Of a stretch of DNA of 5,236 nucleotides, positions 1 through 4,854 are shown in pieces. Made by a program: the position numbers and the translations under genes. The stretch is from Rickettsiales bacterium (GTDB taxonomy: Bacteria; Pseudomonadota; Alphaproteobacteria; Rickettsiales; UBA3002), in NCBI GenBank assembly GCA_021300075.1, contig JAJTIB010000210.1:1-5236 (forward strand). The letters run 5' to 3'. The notes under the pieces are model-generated. The model saw only the letters and a list, made by a program, of their open reading frames with translations. It had not been told where the DNA came from and did no database searches. Each line of letters begins with the position of its first letter. Within the stretch, counting starts at the first letter, position 1.

Positions 1-632
1 CAGAAGCTGAGAAGCTGGCTGGAGAGATTCAGGCGCTGGGACAAGACGCGACGCTCGTCAAAGCCGACCTTGAAAATCCGGAGCAGGCCGCGCAACTTCT
101 GAGCAATCTTCCGGGAAAACCGGTGACGCTCCTCATTCATAACGCCGCAAGTTTTGAACGTGATACGCTGGAAACAATGACAACTGGGCGTCTTGAGGCG
201 CAGTTTCATACAAATCTTTTGTCACCGATTATCATTACCCAGGCCTTTGCCAAACAATTACCCGCGAACCAATCGGGACTCGTGATTGCGCTGGCCGACG
301 GGATGCTGGGCTGGAGCGCCTCGCACCATTTCTTTTCCTACACAGCAAGTAAACTCGCCTGGGCACCGCTGACCGATTTGCTGGCCTCGGCACTCGCTCC
401 GAATATTCGTATGAATACGATTGCACTGGGCGCGACCATTCCTGGTGTCATGGATTCGGCGACGACCTTCGATCGCCTTGCCGCCATCAGTCCGCTTGAG
501 CGCACGAGCAGTCCGGATGAAGTAATTCGCACGGTGGATTATCTCCTCGCCAGCCCATCCGTAACCGGGCAGGTAATTTATCTTTCGGCCGGATTGCATC
601 TGACGACCCATCGCTGGTGGCAGCCGGATTAG
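1..632 (+). CDS. SDR family oxidoreductase, FolM/PTR1 (pteridine reductase)-like, 5'-truncated by the window
   Basis: C-terminal ~209 residues of a short-chain dehydrogenase/reductase. The first full codon is at position 3, and the frame is open through the left edge, so the GTG at 123 is an internal valine, not the start. About 50 residues are missing, including the Rossmann TGxxxGxG motif. Visible landmarks are the ADL acidic residue (codon near 75), HNAAS replacing the usual NNAG (143-157), and the catalytic YTASK with Tyr at 339-341 and Lys at 351-353. An Asp at 297-299 stands about where FolM and PTR1 carry a catalytic Asp in place of the classical Ser. LAPNIRMNTIALG and SVTGQVIYLSAG then match the C-terminal core. 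Family knowledge suggests NADPH-dependent reduction of a pterin or similar carbonyl/imine substrate in the cytoplasm; the exact substrate is inferred and uncertain. The stop codon TAG (630-632) overlaps the palindromic element that follows. SDR family is near certain; the FolM-like subfamily is moderate. Confidence 0.88.
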   Translation, partial: EAEKLAGEIQALGQDATLVKADLENPEQAAQLLSNLPGKPVTLLIHNAASFERDTLETMTTGRLEAQFHTNLLSPIIITQAFAKQLPANQSGLVIALADGMLGWSASHHFFSYTASKLAWAPLTDLLASALAPNIRMNTIALGATIPGVMDSATTFDRLAAISPLERTSSPDEVIRTVDYLLASPSVTGQVIYLSAGLHLTTHRWWQPD

Positions 633-775
633 ATAGTGTCGTGAAACCCTACTATGGCTTGCTGCAAACGCCGGCTTACTGCGCTTCCGGTACTCATGTA
701 GCGCTGCTACACTGCGTTTCGGTTCTCGTAGCCCGCCGTTTTCGCGGCGCCCTAGCGAGTTTGACGACACTATCT
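631..775. repeat. 145-bp near-symmetric palindromic element with terminal inverted repeats (MITE-like)
   Basis: The ends carry a perfect 12-bp inverted repeat, AGATAGTGTCGT at 631-642 and its complement at 764-775. It extends to 17 of 19 matching bases (631-649 against 757-775). At the centre is a perfect 6-bp hairpin, TGTAGC-GCT-GCTACA (697-711), almost exactly concentric with the ends. Between centre and ends the arms are imperfectly complementary, for example CTATGGC (653-659) against CTAGGGC read on the other strand (754-748). The whole unit could therefore fold as one long bulged hairpin. No convincing protein is encoded. Terminal inverted repeats, small size and lack of a gene fit a MITE or a palindromic intergenic repeat, and the structure could also stop transcription of the SDR gene. 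No exact target-site duplication is visible: the flanks TTA and TGA only share a TNA pattern. The structure is seen directly; mobility is inferred. Confidence 0.7.
678..732 (+). repeat. Imperfect tandem direct repeat inside the palindromic element
   Basis: Two related units follow each other with an 8-bp gap: 678-702 (begins ACTGCGCTTCCGG, ends GTAGC) and 711-732 (begins ACTGCGTTTCGG, ends GTAGC). They align over their whole length with small gaps, sharing ACTGCG, TTC, GGT, CTC and GTAGC. This could reflect internal duplication during the element's origin. It could also be a by-product of the central hairpin and the composition of the arms. Confidence 0.5.
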
Positions 776-872
776 GACCGGTTCAGAATAATTAGTTATC
801 TACAGGGCAAAAAAACGCGGGCGTGACCGTTACGAATGGCTTAATTGCTGGTTTTTTCTGTTAATCTTCAGT

Positions 873-917
873 GCAGACATTTATGATAATCATATAAAAC
901 AGCAACTTAATGTCTGC
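873..917. promoter_or_regulatory. Inverted repeat with AT-rich inner palindrome, possible operator/promoter
   Basis: GCAGACATT (873-881) and its exact complement AATGTCTGC (909-917) form a 9-bp inverted repeat around a 27-bp spacer. Inside the spacer lies TATGATAATCATA (882-894), a 13-bp palindrome, followed by TATAAAA. The palindrome core ATGATAATCAT equals the centre of the classical enterobacterial Fur box, but the outer positions mostly do not match. It also overlaps possible -10 hexamers (TATGAT 882-887, GATAAT 885-890). A regulator binding site at a promoter is a reasonable inference. The regulator is unknown. Confidence 0.35.
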
Positions 918-993
918 TCAAAAATAAGGCAAAGTCGAGACATGCCAGTGTTGCACGGTGGTCGCATCACCTGCCAAGTCTTTTCCCACTGCT

Positions 994-1016
994 TTATCCA
1001 CAGATTCAGTGGATAA
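994..1016. promoter_or_regulatory. Pair of converging DnaA-box-like sequences forming a hairpin
   Basis: TTATCCACA at 994-1002 is an exact match to the consensus high-affinity DnaA box. On the opposite strand, 1016-1008 reads TTATCCACT, one base off. The shared TTATCCAC/GTGGATAA arms (994-1001, 1009-1016) make an 8-bp perfect stem with a 7-nt loop, about 50 bp before the uvrC start. Possible roles are DnaA-dependent regulation of the uvrC transcript or an RNA stem in its leader. The sequence match is direct; function is not shown. Confidence 0.4.
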
Positions 1017-1052
1017 GCGGGGCCAAATCCCATAACCATCAAAATTATCGAC

Positions 1053-1060
1053 GAGAGAAG
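1053..1060 (+). promoter_or_regulatory. Ribosome binding site of uvrC
   Basis: The purine run GAGAGAAG ends 7 bases before the ATG at 1068. This supports that start, which also gives the expected UvrC N-terminus with the GIY motif near residue 20. Confidence 0.55.
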
Positions 1061-1067
1061 CCATCCT

Positions 1068-2879
1068 ATGCGCGGAATTGAGATTATCAAAGCGGCTCTG
1101 CCGCAAATACCCAATGGGCCTGGTATTTATCAGATGCTCTGCGCCGAAGGCATGCCACTTTATATCGGCAAGGCTAAGAATCTTTATAACCGTGTGCAGA
1201 GTTACACCAACAGTCATGGGCTTTCGACCCGAATTCTGCGGATGCTGCATCAACTCGCTCGTGTTGAGGTGAGTGAAACTGCAAGCGAGGCTGAGGCGTT
1301 GCTGCTTGAAGCTCGGCTTATACGCCAGCATCAGCCGCGCTACAACGTGCTACTGAAGGACGACAAGTCATTTCCATTTATTGTGCTCTCTGATCATGAA
1401 TTCCCGCGTATCTACAAGCACCGCAGCAAAGCATCGCCGGCGGGAGAATCCTTTGGCCCTTTTGCCTCGACGGGCGCGGTGAACGCGGCGCTTGCGCTAT
1501 TGCAGAAAGCATTTCTTCTGCGCCCCTGTTCGGATAGTTTCTTTGAAAGTCGCAAACGCCCCTGTCTGCAATATCAAATCAAACGTTGCAGCGCTCCATG
1601 CGTGGGCTATGTGAGTGCCGCCGAATATGCCGAGCAACAGCGGCTCGCGACCGAATTTCTGCATGGCAAAAACCGCCAGGTGCAGGATGTGCTCACGGCA
1701 CAGATGCAAGCCGCCAGTCGCGCGCGCGAATATGAGCGCGCGGCACATCTGCGCGACCGGATTGCGGCGCTGACCAGAATTCAGCAGGAGCAGGGAATCA
1801 ACGCGGCAGGGCTGGTAGATGCGGATGTGCTGGCGCTGGTGCGAAATGGTGGCAGTGTGGCGGTACAGGTTTATTTCTTGCGTGGCGGTCAGACCTATGG
1901 CCAATCCATCTTTTATCCGCGTCAGGCGGGTGAGACGGAGGAGGAGATTTTTGACGCTTTTCTTGGCCAGTTTTATCAGCAACACCCTCCCCCGCCCGAA
2001 ATTCTGGTAAGTCATGCGCTGCCTGCCGCACCGCTTCTGGGGGAGGCTTTGTCGCTGCTCGCCCGCCGCCGTGTGAGTCTGCTTAAGCCCGAGCGCGGCG
2101 AGAAAAAGACCCTGATGGAGCAGGCGCTGGCTAATGCCGCTGCAGCGCTTAATCGGCGACTGATGGAAGAGGCCAGTCTGCGCGCCCAGCATGACGCTCT
2201 GCAGCAATTATTTCACCTCTCCCGTCCGCCCGAGCGAATTGAGATTTATGATAACAGCCATAGTATGGGGCGCGAGGCTTACGGCGTGATGGTGGTGGCA
2301 ACTCCGGAAGGTTTAATGAAAAAAGCCTACCGCAAATTTGCCATAAAGGATGTTAATACTGCGCCGGGCGATGATTATGCCATGATGCGCGAAGTCATGC
2401 GGCGGCGTTTTTCGGGTACAACGGCTGGTGAAGATCGTCCCGATGTCCTGTTGATTGATGGCGGCAAGGGGCAGCTTTCCGCCGTGACGGAAACCCTTGA
2501 AAAAATGGGGGTCGGAGGCGTTACGCTGGTGGCGATTGCCAAGGGCGAGGACCGAAATGCCGGACGCGAATGGTTTTTCATGAATAACCATGCGCCGTTT
2601 CAATTGCCCATCGGCGACGCGACCCTTCATTATCTCCAGCGCCTGCGCGACGAGGCGCATCGTTTTGCCATCGGCGCCCATCGCAGCAAGCGTCGAAAAA
2701 ACCTCTCTTCCTCTGCGCTCGATGATATTCCTGCCATCGGCAGCGCACGTAAGCGAGCGTTGCTTTTGCATTTCGGTTCGCGCGCGCAGGTCGAACGGGC
2801 GAGCCTTGCCGCATTGCAGCAAGTACCCGGCATTTCCAGCAAAACCGCGCAAGTAATTTATGATTATTTTCATGGTTGA
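1068..2879 (+). CDS. uvrC: Excinuclease ABC subunit C (UvrC)
   Basis: Dual-incision nuclease of cytoplasmic nucleotide excision repair; with UvrB it cuts 3' and then 5' of a DNA lesion. The 603 residues match the usual length of about 600. The N-terminal GIY-YIG nuclease has GIY 19-21, YIGKAK 32-37, Arg42, and by spacing the likely catalytic Glu81 and Asn93. Cys154, 166, 174 and 178 fit the four-cysteine pattern reported to bind an Fe-S cluster in UvrC. A UVR (UvrB-binding) helix pair lies near 204-240 (AREYERAAHLRDRI). The RNase H-like 5' nuclease shows Asp395 in IYDNSH, Asp464 in LIDGGKGQ, a probable third Asp at 517, and His538 in RDEAHRFAIGAHR. Tandem helix-hairpin-helix DNA-binding motifs occupy 551-603 (IPAIG, VPGIS). 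All domains are intact. Arg83 sits where the motif ExNLIK normally has Asn. The gene is followed 45 bp later by pgsA, a common pairing. Confidence 0.98.
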   Translation: MRGIEIIKAALPQIPNGPGIYQMLCAEGMPLYIGKAKNLYNRVQSYTNSHGLSTRILRMLHQLARVEVSETASEAEALLLEARLIRQHQPRYNVLLKDDKSFPFIVLSDHEFPRIYKHRSKASPAGESFGPFASTGAVNAALALLQKAFLLRPCSDSFFESRKRPCLQYQIKRCSAPCVGYVSAAEYAEQQRLATEFLHGKNRQVQDVLTAQMQAASRAREYERAAHLRDRIAALTRIQQEQGINAAGLVDADVLALVRNGGSVAVQVYFLRGGQTYGQSIFYPRQAGETEEEIFDAFLGQFYQQHPPPPEILVSHALPAAPLLGEALSLLARRRVSLLKPERGEKKTLMEQALANAAAALNRRLMEEASLRAQHDALQQLFHLSRPPERIEIYDNSHSMGREAYGVMVVATPEGLMKKAYRKFAIKDVNTAPGDDYAMMREVMRRRFSGTTAGEDRPDVLLIDGGKGQLSAVTETLEKMGVGGVTLVAIAKGEDRNAGREWFFMNNHAPFQLPIGDATLHYLQRLRDEAHRFAIGAHRSKRRKNLSSSALDDIPAIGSARKRALLLHFGSRAQVERASLAALQQVPGISSKTAQVIYDYFHG

Positions 2880-2916
2880 GAATTGATGATTGCCACGCGG
2901 CCCAGACTATGCCACC

Positions 2917-2920
2917 GAGG
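2917..2920 (+). promoter_or_regulatory. Ribosome binding site of pgsA with short spacing
   Basis: GAGG lies only 4 bases before the ATG at 2925. An in-frame TGA (2922-2924) directly precedes that ATG, so no earlier start is possible. A later start would cut into the conserved N-terminal PNLLSVLR segment. The start is therefore fixed despite the tight spacing. Confidence 0.55.
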
Positions 2921-2924
2921 ATGA

Positions 2925-3479
2925 ATGCTATCAAAAGAATCCACTCCCAATCTGCTGTCTGTCTTGCGTGCGTTGCTGGTAGTTCCCGCTCTCAGCGTCT
3001 GGTGGCTGCAACCTTTTACGCTCAGCTATCCGTTCCTGCTTGGGATTTTTTCGCTGGCGGCGGCGAGTGATTTCATCGATGGTTATCTGGCGCGAAAATG
3101 GCAAGTCCAGTCACCGTTTGGGGCGATGATTGATCAGATCACCGATAAACTGGTGGTCGTTACATTTCTTGTGATTTTACTGGTGGATCAAGCCGTCTGG
3201 TGGCTGCCGGCGCTCGTGATTTTACTGCGCGAAATTTACGTATCGGGGCTCAGGGAATATCTCGCACTCGCCCAGATTCCCATGCCGGTTTCCAGACTCG
3301 GTAAATGGAAAACCGCCACCCAGATGCTCGCCATCATCGCGCTGCTTTCTGCCGTGGTATATGCTATCCCTGCGCTTGAGATTCTGGGTAATTTACTGCT
3401 TAGTATTGCGGCCATCCTCGCCGCCATTTCTGCACTGCAATATTCGCGGGCACTGAGACGCAACAACATTAGGGAATAA
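2925..3479 (+). CDS. pgsA: CDP-diacylglycerol--glycerol-3-phosphate 3-phosphatidyltransferase
   Basis: Inner-membrane enzyme that joins CDP-diacylglycerol and glycerol-3-phosphate to give phosphatidylglycerophosphate and CMP, the committed step to phosphatidylglycerol and cardiolipin. The 184 residues match the family. The CDP-alcohol phosphatidyltransferase signature DG-x2-AR-x8-G-x3-D-x3-D is exact: Asp52, Gly53, Ala56, Arg57, Gly66, Asp70, Asp74, with Asp49 completing the metal site. The PgsA-type motifs LREIYVSGLRE (101-111) and GKWKT (126-130) favour PgsA over phosphatidylserine or cardiolipin synthases. Hydrophobic segments lie near 10-28, 32-48, 74-104, 131-148 and 152-171, with a basic tail (RALRRNNIRE). 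It sits 45 bp after uvrC and 4 bp before the VOC gene, so it is probably cotranscribed with both. Confidence 0.95.
   Translation: MLSKESTPNLLSVLRALLVVPALSVWWLQPFTLSYPFLLGIFSLAAASDFIDGYLARKWQVQSPFGAMIDQITDKLVVVTFLVILLVDQAVWWLPALVILLREIYVSGLREYLALAQIPMPVSRLGKWKTATQMLAIIALLSAVVYAIPALEILGNLLLSIAAILAAISALQYSRALRRNNIRE
3471..3475 (+). promoter_or_regulatory. Ribosome binding site of the VOC gene, overlapping the end of pgsA
   Basis: AGGGA lies within the last codons of pgsA, 8 bases before the GTG at 3484. This supports the GTG start. The pgsA stop and the GTG are only 4 bases apart, so translational coupling is likely. Confidence 0.6.
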
Positions 3480-3483
3480 ATCC

Positions 3484-3861
3484 GTGGGCAAAAAAACTAA
3501 TCCCGGAGTGTATTTTGAGATACCCGTCACCGATATGAAGCGCGCCACCGCTTTTTATACAGCGGTTTTTGGTTATGATTTCACGTTTGAAACGATTCAT
3601 GGCAATGCAATGGCGTTTTTGCCCTTCCATGCGAAACAGCAAGGTGTCAGCGGTGCCCTTGCAAAAGGAAACGTATATAAACCCACCCGGGATGGGGTAT
3701 TCATTTACCTGCATACGCCAGATATTCACCAAACGATCAAACGAGCCGTCGCGCAGGGCGGTAAAGAATTATTCCCGCGTACTGCCGCCGGCGAGTATGG
3801 TTTTGTTGCAGAGATCGAAGATTCGGAGGGCAACCGCATCGGGCTTTCAGAATCAGAATGA
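3484..3861 (+). CDS. VOC (glyoxalase/bleomycin-resistance fold) family protein
   Basis: A 125-residue protein starting with GTG. The vicinal oxygen chelate fold is recognised from the opening strand GVYFEIPVTDMKRATAFY (8-25), whose pattern PVTDM-x-RA-x-AFY-x-x-VFG is typical. A second half has VFIYLHTPDIHQTIKRAVAQGG (72-93), and the closing strand is EIEDSEGNRIGLSE (110-124). The family includes glyoxalase I, dioxygenases, antibiotic-binding proteins and many uncharacterised members. Glu12 and an acidic residue near the C-terminus (Glu122 or Glu124) could be metal ligands, but the set is not clear, so no substrate can be named. It is the last gene of the probable uvrC-pgsA-VOC transcript and converges on ilvE, with 36 bp between the stops. 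An alternative start at Met18 would remove the first strand and is unlikely. Confidence 0.88.
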   Translation: MGKKTNPGVYFEIPVTDMKRATAFYTAVFGYDFTFETIHGNAMAFLPFHAKQQGVSGALAKGNVYKPTRDGVFIYLHTPDIHQTIKRAVAQGGKELFPRTAAGEYGFVAEIEDSEGNRIGLSESE

Positions 3862-3883
3862 CGGCCTGTTCCTGCTTCTGAAC

Positions 3884-3919
3884 AATGCGGGGCGATTTTA
3901 TGCCGCATTCACTGTGCGG
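3884..3919. terminator. Possible hairpin between convergent VOC and ilvE genes
   Basis: AATGCGG (3884-3890) and CCGCATT (3903-3909) form a perfect 7-bp stem with a 12-nt loop that contains the ilvE stop codon. An alternative, mutually exclusive stem is CCGCA (3903-3907) with TGCGG (3915-3919). Position between converging genes suits a two-way terminator. There is no clear T-tract on either strand, so intrinsic termination is doubtful. Confidence 0.3.
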
Positions 3920-4773
3920 TGGTAATCCTCCATCAGCTGCCGTGTGATGGGGCCGATGGTGAAGACCTGACCTGCGATTTCGCGCACCGGGGTAATCTCG
4001 GCGGCCGTGCCGGTGAGAAATACTTCCTGCGTTTCCTTGAGATCTTCGGGCTTCAGATGCCGCTCGACCACTTTCATCTGCCGGGCGCGTGCGAGATCCA
4101 TCACCGTGCGGCGGGTGATGCCGTCCAGAAAACAATCGGGGGTGGGGGTATGGAGTTCGCCGTTTGTGACCAGAAATAGATTAGCGCCGGTGGCTTCAGC
4201 CAGATAGCCGCGGTAATCGAGCATCAGCGCGTCGTCAAAACCCTCGCGCTCGGCCTCGTGCTTGCTGATGGTGCAGATCATGTAAAGCCCTGCTGCCTTG
4301 CTGGCGCAGGGCGCGGTCTCGGGCGAGGGGCGGCGGTAGGTCGCCATTTTGAGGCGAATGCCATTTTCCTTGATATCCTTCTTATACATGCTCGGCCAGT
4401 TCCAGGCGGCAATCGCCACATGGATTTTCGTCTGCTGTGCCGAGATGGCCATCATCTCGCTGCCGCGCCAGGCTACGGGGCGGATATAGCCGTTTTCGAT
4501 GTTATTGTCTTTCAGCACCAGTTCCTTGGCGGCGAGTAATTCCTCGACCGTATAGGGGATAGTGAAGCTAAGGAGCTGCGCCGAACGGTGAAAACGCTCG
4601 GAATGTTCGCGGCTTTTGAAAATTTTGCCGCCGTAGGCGCGTTCGCCCTCAAACACGCTTGAGCCATAATGCAGCCCATGGGTCAGCACGTGGGTCTGCG
4701 CCTGCCGCCAGGGGATGAGTTTGCCATCCATCCAGATCGTACCGTCGCGGTCATCAAAAGGTATCAGCGCCAT
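3898..4773 (-). CDS. ilvE: Branched-chain amino acid aminotransferase (PLP class IV)
   Basis: Cytoplasmic PLP enzyme for the last step of leucine, isoleucine and valine synthesis and the first step of their breakdown, exchanging the amino group with 2-oxoglutarate/glutamate. At 291 residues it is of normal length (~290-310). Class IV motifs are intact: HGLHYGSSVFEGERAY (32-47), the phosphate/carboxylate-contact segment GYIRPVAWRG (95-104), the PLP-binding Lys159 in ASKAAGLYM, Glu193 in AEATGANLF, TPTPDCFLDGITR (209-221), and the GTAAEITPV loop (255-263). The GLHYG and EATGANLF pattern favours BCAT over D-amino acid transaminase or ADC lyase. The ATG at 4773 is supported by AAGAGG 8 bases upstream. 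It lies 81 bp downstream of the pgeF-like gene on the same strand, without an obvious functional link to it. Confidence 0.95.
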   Translation of the reverse strand: MALIPFDDRDGTIWMDGKLIPWRQAQTHVLTHGLHYGSSVFEGERAYGGKIFKSREHSERFHRSAQLLSFTIPYTVEELLAAKELVLKDNNIENGYIRPVAWRGSEMMAISAQQTKIHVAIAAWNWPSMYKKDIKENGIRLKMATYRRPSPETAPCASKAAGLYMICTISKHEAEREGFDDALMLDYRGYLAEATGANLFLVTNGELHTPTPDCFLDGITRRTVMDLARARQMKVVERHLKPEDLKETQEVFLTGTAAEITPVREIAGQVFTIGPITRQLMEDYHRTVNAA

Positions 4774-4781
4774 GGTATCAG

Positions 4782-4787
4782 CCTCTT
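4782..4787 (-). promoter_or_regulatory. Ribosome binding site of ilvE
   Basis: On the minus strand AAGAGG precedes the ATG with 8 bases between. Slightly upstream, TATAAC (minus strand, around 4800-4795) could be a -10 element, but no good -35 stands at the right distance. A separate ilvE promoter is therefore only a possibility. Confidence 0.6.
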
Positions 4788-4821
4788 AATCTATGTTATA
4801 CGAGCGCCGGAGCGCGAGTCA

Positions 4822-4850
4822 GCCATGCGCCGCGAAGCGCGCCCCATGGC
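4822..4850. terminator. GC-rich hairpin between pgeF-like gene and ilvE
   Basis: Read on the minus strand, the 29 bases are GCCATG-GGG-CGCG-CTT-CGCG-GCG-CATGGC. This gives an outer 6-bp stem, a symmetric 3x3 internal loop, an inner 4-bp stem and a 3-nt loop. It begins 4 bases after the stop of the upstream gene and ends about 48 bases before the ilvE start. No U-run follows. It could be a weak terminator, an mRNA-stabilising or processing stem, or a small palindromic repeat. Confidence 0.4.
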
Positions 4851-4854
4851 GAGG

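Larger units (their letters stand above)
776..1067. other. Non-coding spacer between the palindromic element and uvrC
   Basis: About 290 bp without a credible gene. The left part holds a TTATCTACA (796-804), one base off a DnaA box. The middle (841-900) is AT-rich and contains a palindrome flanked by an inverted repeat. The right part holds two converging DnaA-box-like sequences and then the uvrC ribosome binding site. The uvrC promoter probably lies here, but I cannot place it firmly. The best match is TTAATC (861-866), an 18-bp gap and GATAAT (885-890), which is weak in the -35. Confidence 0.6.

Noticed and set aside
258..770. 170-residue minus-strand open frame across the SDR gene and palindromic element
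   Set aside because: It is antisense to a clear SDR with catalytic motifs, its translation has no recognisable domain, and it is rich in Arg as shadow frames of GC-rich genes are.
774..786. CTGACCGGTTCAG near-palindrome as an SDR terminator
   Set aside because: The arms are short and out of register by one base, and no T-run follows.
617..826. 69-residue plus-strand open frame through the palindromic element
   Set aside because: It begins inside the SDR gene, consists almost wholly of repeat sequence, and has no ribosome site or family resemblance.
776..1067. Replication origin
   Set aside because: One consensus DnaA box and two near-matches with an AT-rich patch are too few, and no origin-associated gene such as dnaA, hemE or parAB is present. 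It is kept only as a DnaA-site observation.
1497..2207. 236-residue minus-strand open frame inside uvrC
   Set aside because: It is fully antisense to intact uvrC and shows no domain pattern.
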